Virus record (IMG/VR): IMGVR_UViG_3300029448_000219
Span: 1-31,729 of that record
Source: a virus
Length of the DNA: 31,729 nt
Direction: 5' to 3' (one strand)
The translations under genes were made by a program, and so were the position numbers. The notes beneath the pieces were generated by a model, which was given only the letters and a program-made list of their open reading frames with translations, was not told the DNA's origin and did not search any database. Below are positions 6,594-14,752 of the stretch, piece by piece (the first letter of the stretch is position 1; each line of letters starts with the position of its first letter).

Positions 6594-6668
6594 GTTTTCC
6601 TCTCAATATATTTATGTATATTCCAATAAAAGTGGTGAATAAGTGGGTCAAATCTAAATAACGATATG
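6594..6668. promoter_or_regulatory. Divergent promoter gap, with third TAAATA-N5-ATG signal
   Basis: These 72 bases separate the leftward and rightward blocks. On the + strand TAAATA at 6655-6660 is followed by acgat and the ATG at 6666, with no Shine-Dalgarno. On the minus strand TAAATA (6614-6609) lies 15 bases before the ATG at 6593, which does have GAGAGG. The same -10-like box therefore serves both directions. Confidence 0.45.
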
Positions 6669-7208
6669 ATAGCACATTTTATCGGCAATGGTGCCTCACA
6701 AACACTTTTTGGAGACTTTCATTATGGCACCATCGTGGTTGGCAATATTACCAAACACAAAATTAGATGGGACGCCTGTTCTATCATAGACACCAAAGTA
6801 ATTTTGTACATGAAAGACAACAACATACATCTCAAAAACAAAACAATATGGTGCACCAAAGACATTGCCAAACAAGCAAAACATCACAAAGTACAAGGCA
6901 TATGGGAAGTGCATTATGAACCTAAACACAGATTCAATTCAGGACATCATGCTATAAACAAATTAAGCAAGTCACACAAAATAATCAATCTTTATGGTAT
7001 GGATTCAATGTTCACAGATGATTTAACCAGTCAAATGGATGACAGAGTTCCAAGACCAAGTCGTCCTCCATTAAATAACGAGTGGAGACCACATTGGTCA
7101 AAACTATTTGCTAAACATCCTGATGTGATGTACAGAATTCATGTACCACAAGGAACAAAAGAGATTGATTATGGTAAAAACTGTAGGTTCATACACCACA
7201 CGACATAA
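6666..7208 (+). CDS. Hypothetical protein with an N-terminal GNG motif
   Basis: 180 residues. The N-terminus MIAHFIGNGASQTLF resembles the GNGPS strand-loop at the start of GT42-type sialyltransferase-like and MptE-like (DUF115) Rossmann folds, which bind nucleotide sugars or pterins. A later HKIINLYGMDSMF could be another strand and loop. It is basic overall. The start carries the TAAATA-N5-ATG signal. It overlaps the next gene by 38 bases. Placement after a glycosyltransferase makes a sugar role attractive, but the similarity is one motif only. Confidence 0.55.
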   Translation: MIAHFIGNGASQTLFGDFHYGTIVVGNITKHKIRWDACSIIDTKVILYMKDNNIHLKNKTIWCTKDIAKQAKHHKVQGIWEVHYEPKHRFNSGHHAINKLSKSHKIINLYGMDSMFTDDLTSQMDDRVPRPSRPPLNNEWRPHWSKLFAKHPDVMYRIHVPQGTKEIDYGKNCRFIHHTT

Positions 7209-7620
7209 TTTACAAAAGTGGATACAACTGCTGATGAAACCACAACGCAAATTGGATGGTTTATCCATTTGTCCATATCTACAAAAATTTAGAAATCAAA
7301 TCATGTTGGTTAGAAACAATGATCCAGAAAAACTGGCAAACAATTTTGCTGATCAAAAAAACATATTTCAATTGGAAGGCATGGTGGTATATGGATTCGC
7401 AATGAAGTATGAAAAACTGGAAAGATTGGTTGCTCAACTGAACAAAAAATTAAAGGCAAAAGATGTGTGCTGTTTTATGTTTCATCCTGAAGGAGACGAA
7501 GATGTACTGCCAGTAGAATATCCATTTAACCAGCCATTATTAATTGTACAGAAAATAAGTACATTAACAGCGGCTAAAAAGCAATTAAGCAAAACAAATT
7601 ATTACAAACATTATAAATAG
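7171..7620 (+). CDS. Hypothetical protein, weakly DUF1415-like
   Basis: 149 residues. LDGLSICPYLQKFRNQIML near residue 25 and CCFMFHPEGDED near residue 105 recall the CPY/CPF and FHP motifs of DUF1415 proteins, whose function is unknown. ATG 7171 is chosen over an earlier start at 7141 because it shortens the overlap with the upstream gene and gives a typical N-terminus; neither has a strong ribosome site. The C-terminus is lysine-rich. It is the last gene before the first fibre cluster. Confidence 0.5.
   Translation: MVKTVGSYTTRHNLQKWIQLLMKPQRKLDGLSICPYLQKFRNQIMLVRNNDPEKLANNFADQKNIFQLEGMVVYGFAMKYEKLERLVAQLNKKLKAKDVCCFMFHPEGDEDVLPVEYPFNQPLLIVQKISTLTAAKKQLSKTNYYKHYK
7612..7619 (+). promoter_or_regulatory. 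TATAAATA late-promoter-like box before the first fibre gene
   Basis: An exact TATAAATA, the T4-type late promoter core, lies 24 bases before the ATG at 7644, which has AAGGAG. Exact copies also occur at 18458 and 30137, each in a gap before a structural gene. No -35 box is seen. Confidence 0.45.
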
Positions 7621-7643
7621 TTAGAACGCCAAGGAGCATTGCA

Positions 7644-9266
7644 ATGACAATTACATTAAGACAAGAATCAGCCACAGGAGCAACAACGAAGGGTTCGACG
7701 CTGACCTTTCAAGAATTAGATAACTCATTCATCGATCTTTTACAAAACAAATTGATTCCAATTCAAGTGGACGCAGACACAGGTTCAGTCAAAGTTGGTA
7801 GAGCACAGGAAAACGGTGTGCTCACAGTGACAGGAGCAGGTGGTATCACAACCACAGTGACAGAAGATTCAGCAGGCAATGCCAATTTAACCATCACAAA
7901 AAGCACAGACGAATTAGGAGTGTTTGAAATTGTGGGTGGTTCAAACATAGAAGCAACCAAACCAGATTCAGCAGGCGCAGTCACATTGGAAGTCACAAAT
8001 CCAGCAGAGTTAAATGTGGATGGTGCTGTGGTATTCACAGCAAAAAACACATCAGGTAGTACCATTGAAAAAGGACAGGTGGTTTATATCTCAGGTCACG
8101 ATGGAACCAATCCCACAATAGGTTTAGCAGATGCAGACGATGCCGCCAAGATGCCAGCATTTGGATTGGCCAACGAACAGATCACAAATAACAACACAGG
8201 TAAAATCATCACATATGGTCCAATCACCAACATCAACACATCATTCTTTCAAGCAGGAGAAGAATTGTTTGTGAACACCACAAATGATTCTGCAGGTGAC
8301 ACAATCACCAGCACAGCACCAACAGGTGAATCAGGACTGATACAAAAAATAGGTAAGGTGATTAGAAGTCACGCATCCACAGGCACAATATTTGTGACAG
8401 GTGCAGGCAGAACCAATGCCACACCTAATCTAAACAACAACAATATTTTTATAGGTAATGGATCTAATCAAGTTTCAACCACAGCATTCGCAATCAGTCT
8501 AGACAGCACCCCACAACTATCCGGAAATTTGGATGTGAATGGCAACAAAATTGTTACTGTATCAGGCAACGCCAATCTAAAATTATCTCCACACGGCACA
8601 GGTGTGGTAGAAATTGAAGGTGATGGTGTTTCAGCAGACGGCACAATACAATTGAACTGTTCACAGAACTCACATGGTATCAAATTGGCATCTCCACCTC
8701 ACTCAGCCGGACAATCATACACAATTACTTTTCCTAGCACAGCACCAGGTGCCAACAAAATATTCCAAACAGATGCAAACGGAGATTTAAGTTTTGTGGA
8801 TCTACCTACAGGAGGTGATTCAGTACAAGAAGGTGACAACATTTCAATCACATCACCAGATTCAGCAGGTGGTAAAACAATAGGATTTAGAAATCCACTT
8901 AACCAACCAGTGGTGGGCGGTGATCAAACATTCAGTCAGATCAATCTAAAAGATTATTCAGAAACAGTTTATACATCAGGCACAACAACAGGTACAATTA
9001 CTCCAGATGTGGCCAACGGCAATGTTCAATCAATCACACTGACAGGTTCAATCACATTCAGTGCATTCTCAAATGCGGCGGCAGGACAATCAATGACCAT
9101 GATCATAAGACAACCATCATCAGGTGGTCCTTACACATTGACATCCACAATGAAGTTCGCTGGAGGCACAAAAACTTTAAGTACAACAGCAGATGCATAT
9201 GACATTATGACTGTGTTCTATGATGGCACAAATTACTTTGCATCTCTGTCAACCAACTTTAGTTAA
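7644..9266 (+). CDS. Tail fibre protein
   Basis: 540 residues. The N-terminus contains TLTFQELDNSFIDLL, a helix common at the start of marine phage fibres and probably the virion anchor. The body is rich in Thr, Ser, Gly and Asn, with many short beta repeats (GDNISITSPDSAGGKTIGF), as in trimeric beta-helical fibres. The last 40 residues (MKFAGGTKTLST...FYDGTNYFASLSTNFS) are nearly the same protein sequence as the end of the fibre at 28692. It contains DSAG four times and HSAG once. Start: AAGGAG 8 bases before the ATG. It should bind a host surface receptor, though no enzymatic domain is seen. Confidence 0.8.
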   Translation: MTITLRQESATGATTKGSTLTFQELDNSFIDLLQNKLIPIQVDADTGSVKVGRAQENGVLTVTGAGGITTTVTEDSAGNANLTITKSTDELGVFEIVGGSNIEATKPDSAGAVTLEVTNPAELNVDGAVVFTAKNTSGSTIEKGQVVYISGHDGTNPTIGLADADDAAKMPAFGLANEQITNNNTGKIITYGPITNINTSFFQAGEELFVNTTNDSAGDTITSTAPTGESGLIQKIGKVIRSHASTGTIFVTGAGRTNATPNLNNNNIFIGNGSNQVSTTAFAISLDSTPQLSGNLDVNGNKIVTVSGNANLKLSPHGTGVVEIEGDGVSADGTIQLNCSQNSHGIKLASPPHSAGQSYTITFPSTAPGANKIFQTDANGDLSFVDLPTGGDSVQEGDNISITSPDSAGGKTIGFRNPLNQPVVGGDQTFSQINLKDYSETVYTSGTTTGTITPDVANGNVQSITLTGSITFSAFSNAAAGQSMTMIIRQPSSGGPYTLTSTMKFAGGTKTLSTTADAYDIMTVFYDGTNYFASLSTNFS

Positions 9267-9275
9267 GGAGACACA

Positions 9276-10703
9276 ATGCCATTAGGTATAGCAAGATTAA
9301 ACACATTATCCAAAGTTTTAGCAGAGGAAGTTGATCCAAGAACATTTGATTCAGTGCCAATAACTGTGTCAGGTGATGCTCAAATCAGCACAGCACAATC
9401 AAAGTTTGGAGGATCAAGTATCCTGTTTGATGGCACAGATGATGCTGTGGATCCAGATCACACACTGCTAAACATAGGTTCAGGCGATTTCACTATAGAA
9501 TTTTGGATTTATGTAACAGATTTTACCACTGTGTATGGCAGATACTTTTTTGACACAGGCAGTGGAGTGTCAGGCAGACTGAATGCATTCTTTGATACAG
9601 CAACAACATTCAAAATCAGATCAGGTAACACAGTGCTGTTGTCAGGCAGTCACGGCATGAGCACAAACCAATGGTATCATTTGGCCATTATGAGAGAATC
9701 AGGCACTATACGATTTTATAGAGATGGCACATCATTAGCAAGTGCTTCAAACAGCACAAATTTTACCAACAACGATTACAAGATAGGTTCATATCTCACA
9801 GGCGGAGGATTTGGCGTCATAGGTTATATAGATGAATGGAGACAGTCAGATTCAGCAAGATATTCAGGCACATCATTCACAGTGCCAACCTCAGCATTTG
9901 AACCAGATGTTAACACAAAACTATTGATACATGGTGACGGCGACAACGGAAGCACCAACATTGTAGATGATCCACCTTTCGCACCACATCTTGAAGCAGT
10001 CACATTTGATGGGTCAAACAATTACATGAAACACACATCATCGTCAGGTTGGTCAGATTCAAAACAATTCACAATCTCAATATGGTTTAGAGCAAGTTCT
10101 CTGCATGATGGATTTCTTTTTGACATAGGTAACTCATCAATCACACAATCATCACATCTGTATCTTGAAAGTGATGGAGGCATCATATTGGGATTCAAAG
10201 ATGGAGATAATTCATACAATCAGAAACACACCATCACATCATCTGATTCCGCAAAATACGCCGCAAACACCTGGTATCATCTGTTGGCAAGTGTGAGAAC
10301 AAATAGTTCTGCAACAGCATACTTCTACAAAAATGACACAGTGTCTGATGGCACTTGGTCAGACCATTTCAATTCAAATATTGATTGGACAAGAAATCAA
10401 TACTCAATTGGATCAAAAATTAATGAAGGAAACAAATTTAATGGTGATTTAGGACCCATATGGATAGATAACACATACCTTGATATCACGGTGGAAAGCA
10501 ACAGAAGAAAATTTATTTCAGCATCAGGCACACCAGTGGATCTTGGTAGTGATGGATCAATACCAACAGGATCGCAACCCAAAGTGTATATCAGAGGTGA
10601 GGCCAGTGTTTGGAATTCAGCAGACAACAACAAAGGTTCAACATCAGATTATTCAGAGATAGGTGGAACGATAACAGATTCCAGCAACGAACCTATTGGT
10701 TAA
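9276..10703 (+). CDS. Double LamG (concanavalin-A-like lectin) adhesin
   Basis: 475 residues. Two LamG/Laminin_G_3 domains are visible. The first spans about 38-205, with KFGGSSILFDGTDDAV, FTIEFWIYV, and RFYRDGTSLAS followed by YKIGSY. The second spans about 245-410, with TFDGSNNYMKH, FTISIWFRA, TWYHLLASV and YSIGSK. Such domains bind sugars and are common on phage tails. ATG has AAGGAG 5 bases upstream and lies nine bases after the fibre stop. It likely sits at the fibre tip or as a separate spike. DSAR and DSAK occur but no DSAG. Confidence 0.82.
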   Translation: MPLGIARLNTLSKVLAEEVDPRTFDSVPITVSGDAQISTAQSKFGGSSILFDGTDDAVDPDHTLLNIGSGDFTIEFWIYVTDFTTVYGRYFFDTGSGVSGRLNAFFDTATTFKIRSGNTVLLSGSHGMSTNQWYHLAIMRESGTIRFYRDGTSLASASNSTNFTNNDYKIGSYLTGGGFGVIGYIDEWRQSDSARYSGTSFTVPTSAFEPDVNTKLLIHGDGDNGSTNIVDDPPFAPHLEAVTFDGSNNYMKHTSSSGWSDSKQFTISIWFRASSLHDGFLFDIGNSSITQSSHLYLESDGGIILGFKDGDNSYNQKHTITSSDSAKYAANTWYHLLASVRTNSSATAYFYKNDTVSDGTWSDHFNSNIDWTRNQYSIGSKINEGNKFNGDLGPIWIDNTYLDITVESNRRKFISASGTPVDLGSDGSIPTGSQPKVYIRGEASVWNSADNNKGSTSDYSEIGGTITDSSNEPIG

Positions 10704-10724
10704 ATATAACAAAGGAGAACACAC

Positions 10725-11369
10725 ATGCCCACATGGCCATCAGGATCAAAAGCAAGTACCAGCAATGTTGATTCGCCAACAGACAGCATCACCAGTGCAA
10801 GAGCAGACATTCAGCAGAACATCAGCAATGTGAATGATATCATAGACACATTCAACATCGCATCTCCCACAGATGGAGATCTTTTACAGTATTCATCATC
10901 CTCAGGCAAATGGGAACAGGTTGCTACCAGTTCAGTGGGTGCCCAAGCGAACATAGTGGCGTTTGACAGCACAGTGAATGAAGATTCAACAGGCACTCCT
11001 TCAGATTATGCCAGCACATTCACAGTGACAGGAGGTGGTTCAATCACAACCAGCACCAACACACTCACAATACCAGCAGGTGTTTTTGTGCTACAAACAT
11101 TGGGATATATCTTCCAAAGCACAGCGTCAACTGCCCCATATAATTCAGACGACATTGAAATAAGATTGATTGATAACACAGGCACAGTGTTGGCAACCAG
11201 CGTTGAAAAAAGTGTAACTGCCGCTGGTGGTAAGTTTTTCTTTGGATTTAACACACATTTCACACTGGCATCACAAACTGTATGTAGAATAGAACTTGAT
11301 ATTGATGATAGTGAGGGTCTATTAACCAGTTATCAATTACCACCAATGTTATTTCTAAAAATTAGTTAA
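10725..11369 (+). CDS. Short tail fibre with MPTWP-type N-terminal anchor
   Basis: 214 residues. The N-terminus (MPTWPSGSKASTSNVDSPTD...ISNVNDIIDTFNI...GDLLQYSSSSGKWEQV) matches the plan of the fibre at 28692, which also begins MPTWP and has a VNDIVDF helix then a VLVYNASTSRLEV strand. This is probably a shared virion-attachment domain. The C-terminal half is a beta-rich domain with alternating strands (TIPAGVFVLQTLGYIFQS), like a C1q/TNF-type or knob fold. It should act in host binding. Start has AAAGGAG upstream. Confidence 0.7.
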   Translation: MPTWPSGSKASTSNVDSPTDSITSARADIQQNISNVNDIIDTFNIASPTDGDLLQYSSSSGKWEQVATSSVGAQANIVAFDSTVNEDSTGTPSDYASTFTVTGGGSITTSTNTLTIPAGVFVLQTLGYIFQSTASTAPYNSDDIEIRLIDNTGTVLATSVEKSVTAAGGKFFFGFNTHFTLASQTVCRIELDIDDSEGLLTSYQLPPMLFLKIS

Positions 11370-11417
11370 TAAATAAACAAGTTATAACAACAAAAACCTT
11401 TAAAGGAGGATAAAATC

Positions 11418-11831
11418 ATGTCGGCATTGTCAAATCAATATGAGAATAAAATTCTTAATCATATTTTGAACAATACTGCTCTAACACAAGGAACTGTTTA
11501 TGTGGGACTATTCACAGGCAGTGCTTCCTCTAACCTAGAGCAATCTATCTTAACAAACGAAGTGTCAGGCAACGGATACAGCAGACAATCTGCTACATTC
11601 GGTGCGGCATCATCAGGATCAGCATCTAACTCAGGCAACTTAACATGGACTGCAAGTGGAGGTGCCTTTGGCACAATCACAACAGTGGCCCTGATTAATG
11701 CGTCAGGTTCAACTGATTCAGCAGGTGAGGGCGATGTAATCGCTTATGCTACATTGGCGGCTTCCAAGGACATACAAGATGGAGATTCATTCCAAATAAG
11801 CACTGGTAATCTTACACTTACACTTGCTTAA
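11418..11831 (+). CDS. Tail fibre-like protein (Gp80-type)
   Basis: 137 residues. The opening MSALSNQYENKILNHILNNT followed by YVGLFTG and later GYSRQSATFG matches the phage family typified by mycobacteriophage Gp80-like fibre proteins (xLTNYxENxLLNHL...LYVALFT...GYARVxVTF). The loop before DVIAYATL carries a DSAG that the family, as I remember it, lacks. Strong ribosome site (AAAGGAGG). Likely a small beta-sandwich at the tail end or head surface. Rated high on family, moderate on location. Confidence 0.7.
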   Translation: MSALSNQYENKILNHILNNTALTQGTVYVGLFTGSASSNLEQSILTNEVSGNGYSRQSATFGAASSGSASNSGNLTWTASGGAFGTITTVALINASGSTDSAGEGDVIAYATLAASKDIQDGDSFQISTGNLTLTLA

Positions 11832-11850
11832 TTAGAATAGGAGTCTCACA

Positions 11851-12867
11851 GTGGCAGATATCCTATATGTAGTAGATGGATATGTCGCTAATGGCTATGT
11901 TCAAGCGACGAGAATATCGTCCGCATCACCGTCAGCAACATCCACACTAACAGTCAGTGGCGGAGTAATTCGTCAAGGACAAGCCACTCTCAAGGCAAAT
12001 CAATCAGGACTGACATGGGCCGAAATGGGCACATGGGAAGAACCTATACAAGAATATTGGGGTCCTAATTTTATTGTTTCAGCACAGAAGTTTCTAGGCG
12101 GTACAGCGAATATGAATGCTGTTGCCACAGCATCATCATCTGCAATATTCACAGCAAATCCTACAATCGATTTAGATGGAGTGATGAGTGCCACAATGAC
12201 AGCAAACATTGTGGGTTCAGGCATTGTGATTCCTGCAGGAACTTTTACAGCAACCATTGTTGGTAATAGAATAGGAAAAACAAGTGCCAGTGTATCAGCA
12301 ACAGGAGCCAGCACAGCAACTGGTGTCCTACAAGCAAAAGCATCAAGCACACCTACAATACAAGGCACATTGTCCTCTACTGGCAACAGCACACTGCAAG
12401 GTTCAGGTACATCAGCATCAACCACAAGTGCGTCTATTGATGGCGATGCTACGAAAAGAAGCACAGCGACAGCAAACAATACTCTCACAGTTTCAGCCAG
12501 TGGTATTATAGCAATCGGCGGGAGAGCAACTCCAACAGTCACTGCAACTTTAAACATTCCAAACACAGGAGTATTAATAACCAGAGGCACAACAGCAACC
12601 GCAACAACAACTGGTTCATTAAATGTTGTGGGAGGAATATTGGCAGACGGTACAGCCACAATGGGCGGAATATTGTCCACACTGTCTATAGGAAGTCAAT
12701 TTGCTATTGATCCGTTTAGAGTGCTTACTATTGACACAGAGAACCGTATAAATATCTTACAACAAGAAACCAGAAACCATCTTGTGCCGAGTGAAACCAG
12801 AAAATATCAAGTGCAACACTTATCACTGGTAGATGAGACGGGAATATTAGACAGGAGAGAAGGATAA
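11851..12867 (+). CDS. Thr/Ser/Ala-rich structural protein
   Basis: 338 residues from GTG 11851, with ATAGGAG upstream. From about residue 85 to 285 it is a low-complexity series of Thr, Ala, Ser and Gly with short repeating beta strands (STATGVLQ, STPTIQGTLSSTGNSTLQ), likely an extended fibre shaft or surface decoration. The last 50 residues (FRVLTIDTENRINILQQETR) form a more conserved-looking end domain seen in phage structural proteins. It sits among fibres and just before a small Ig-like gene. Exact position in the virion unknown. Confidence 0.6.
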   Translation: MADILYVVDGYVANGYVQATRISSASPSATSTLTVSGGVIRQGQATLKANQSGLTWAEMGTWEEPIQEYWGPNFIVSAQKFLGGTANMNAVATASSSAIFTANPTIDLDGVMSATMTANIVGSGIVIPAGTFTATIVGNRIGKTSASVSATGASTATGVLQAKASSTPTIQGTLSSTGNSTLQGSGTSASTTSASIDGDATKRSTATANNTLTVSASGIIAIGGRATPTVTATLNIPNTGVLITRGTTATATTTGSLNVVGGILADGTATMGGILSTLSIGSQFAIDPFRVLTIDTENRINILQQETRNHLVPSETRKYQVQHLSLVDETGILDRREG

Positions 12868-12870
12868 TTC

Positions 12871-13206
12871 ATGGCAACACTAACAGGATTCAAACAAGAC
12901 AGAGCAGGATTGTACATTGAGAAAGATCCTTTTTCATTATTAGATTACACATTGGATTGGACCAATTGGATGCCAACAGGTGATACAATTGCCTCTGCCA
13001 CAATAAACATTGAAACAATCAACGGAGATGCGGCACCTTTAGCGGCGAGCGGCAGTCCAACTATAAGCAATAATACGATAGCAACACAAAAGATACAAGC
13101 CGGAACAGCAGGCAACATCTACAATATAGAATTTCAAATAACAACCACTAACGGATTGAAAGATTCAAGAAACTTTAGAATTAAAGTTATAGAAAGACAA
13201 GCATAA
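12871..13206 (+). CDS. Small Ig-like structural protein
   Basis: 111 residues, nearly all predicted beta strand. The pattern (DYTLDWTNWMPTGDTIASATI...NIYNIEFQITTTNGLKDSRNFRIKVIE) matches the small Ig-like fold of phage baseplate and fibre adaptors (BppU N-terminal type). It starts three bases after the preceding stop and its stop overlaps the terminase small subunit start by one base. It probably decorates or joins fibres. Confidence 0.6.
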   Translation: MATLTGFKQDRAGLYIEKDPFSLLDYTLDWTNWMPTGDTIASATINIETINGDAAPLAASGSPTISNNTIATQKIQAGTAGNIYNIEFQITTTNGLKDSRNFRIKVIERQA

Positions 13207-13520
13207 TGGAACAAGAAAAAGATAACCACAGAGGCAAGAAAGTAGATAAGGATTTAATCTACAGACTGGCAACCATGATGTGCACCTACAGAGAGATTGC
13301 ATTGTGTGTGGGTATCAGTGAAAAAGCAGTTTCTAAAAAATACAAAAATTTAATTGAGAAAGGCAGAGAGGAAGGCAAGAAGTCTCTGCGTAGAGCACAA
13401 TTTGAAAAAGCATTGAAAGGTGATACAAAAATGTTGACTTGGTTGGGTAAACAATATCTAGGTCAAAAAGATTCACCAGAAGATAGGGAAGGCACAGCAC
13501 CTTTACCTTGGGAGGATTAA
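13206..13520 (+). CDS. terS: Terminase small subunit
   Basis: 104 residues. A helix-turn-helix occupies about 17-50 (YRLATMMCTYREIALCVGIS then KKYKNLIEKG), followed by a helical segment KSLRRAQFEKALKGDTKMLT suited to ring assembly, and an acidic C-terminus. This is the usual plan of small subunits that recognise the packaging start on phage DNA. It overlaps the large subunit by one base (TAATG). Assigned by its HTH and position. Confidence 0.78.
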   Translation: MEQEKDNHRGKKVDKDLIYRLATMMCTYREIALCVGISEKAVSKKYKNLIEKGREEGKKSLRRAQFEKALKGDTKMLTWLGKQYLGQKDSPEDREGTAPLPWED

Positions 13521-14752
13521 TGGCACTATCAGTAGCACAAAAAAACATTTGCGATTCAGATGCTAGATTCCGTGTCGCTGTGACAGGAAGAAGATTTGGA
13601 AAAACATTTTGTGCCATGAGAGAATTGGCACGACACGCATCTAAAACAAATCAAGAAGTTTTATATGTGGCACCTTCCTATCGTATGGCAAAATCAATTG
13701 CTTGGGAGGCATTGAAAGACAAATTAAAAAAATTAAGATGGGTAGAACAAACCAACGAAGCAGAATTAACTATTAGATTAAAATCAGGATCAAAAATTTA
13801 TTTAAAAGGTGCGGAGAACAAAGACGCACTCAGAGGTATTGGTTGTGATTTTTTAGTGTTAGATGAGTTTCAAGATTTAGATCCAGAACTTTGGACTGCT
13901 GTATTAAGACCTACTCTTTCAGATAGAAAAGGCAAGGCATTGTTCATTGGTACGCCAAGAGGCATTGGATCAATGAGCCATGAGATGTATGTCATGGCCC
14001 AGAATACAGACGATTGGGCGGCTTTCACTTATCGCACAATTGACGGAGGCATAGTTGGTGAAGATGAAATTGATCAAGCAAAAAGAGACCTAGACACAAA
14101 AACATTTGAACAGGAATACTTGGCAACCTTCAACACTTTCTCAGGCATGGTGTATTACAATTTTGAAAGAGATCATCATGTACAACCTTTGAACAACATC
14201 AACACAGCAGATATACACGCGGGAATGGATTTTGGTTTTACTCCGATGTCGGTTGCTGTGAGTGTGATACAAAACAACGCAATATATTTTGTGGATGAGA
14301 TATCTATCAACAAAACCAACACAGAAGAAATTTGTGATGAATTGAAAAGAAGATATCCAACATCTCGTATCACAATATATCCAGATGCGGCAGGCAGACA
14401 AAGAAAATCATCTGCAGGTGGTAAAACAGACATATCAATACTACAAAATGCAGGATTCAGGGTATGTGCCAAGATGGCCAATCCTCCTATAAGAGACAGA
14501 GTAAATGCTGTAAATAGCAAGTTAAAGAATGCTCAAGGATTGAGAACAATATTCATTGATCCTAAATGCAAACAAATTATAAAGAGTTTAGAATCAATGC
14601 AGTACAAACCAAATTCATCAATCATAGACAACAACGAAAACACACACATGGCAGATGCTGTAGGTTATCTTGTGGATTATCTATATCCTATCAAGAGACA
14701 GATCGAAAGCAAGAAAAACCAAAGATGGGTGTTTGGAAAGGGGATTAACTAA
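13520..14752 (+). CDS. terL: Terminase large subunit
   Basis: 410 residues. It packages DNA using an N-terminal ATPase and a C-terminal nuclease. Walker A is TGRRFGKT at 22-29; Walker B with catalytic Glu is FLVLDE at 111-116; the coupling motif is LFIGTPRG near 145-152. The nuclease domain shows acidic sites in HAGMDFGFTP, TIYPDAAG and THMADAVGYL, as in RNase H-like Terminase_6 enzymes. ATG 13520 follows GGGAGG and overlaps the small subunit stop; an in-frame start at 13508 is less likely. It overlaps the portal gene by one base. Confidence 0.95.
   Translation: MALSVAQKNICDSDARFRVAVTGRRFGKTFCAMRELARHASKTNQEVLYVAPSYRMAKSIAWEALKDKLKKLRWVEQTNEAELTIRLKSGSKIYLKGAENKDALRGIGCDFLVLDEFQDLDPELWTAVLRPTLSDRKGKALFIGTPRGIGSMSHEMYVMAQNTDDWAAFTYRTIDGGIVGEDEIDQAKRDLDTKTFEQEYLATFNTFSGMVYYNFERDHHVQPLNNINTADIHAGMDFGFTPMSVAVSVIQNNAIYFVDEISINKTNTEEICDELKRRYPTSRITIYPDAAGRQRKSSAGGKTDISILQNAGFRVCAKMANPPIRDRVNAVNSKLKNAQGLRTIFIDPKCKQIIKSLESMQYKPNSSIIDNNENTHMADAVGYLVDYLYPIKRQIESKKNQRWVFGKGIN

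Noticed and set aside
12000-12680. A long antisense frame of 226 codons, and similar ones at 15531-16187 and 20931-21638
   Set aside because: They lie wholly opposite well-supported structural genes, have no ribosome site, and their products are low-complexity mirror images of Thr/Ala/Gly-rich or helical codons.
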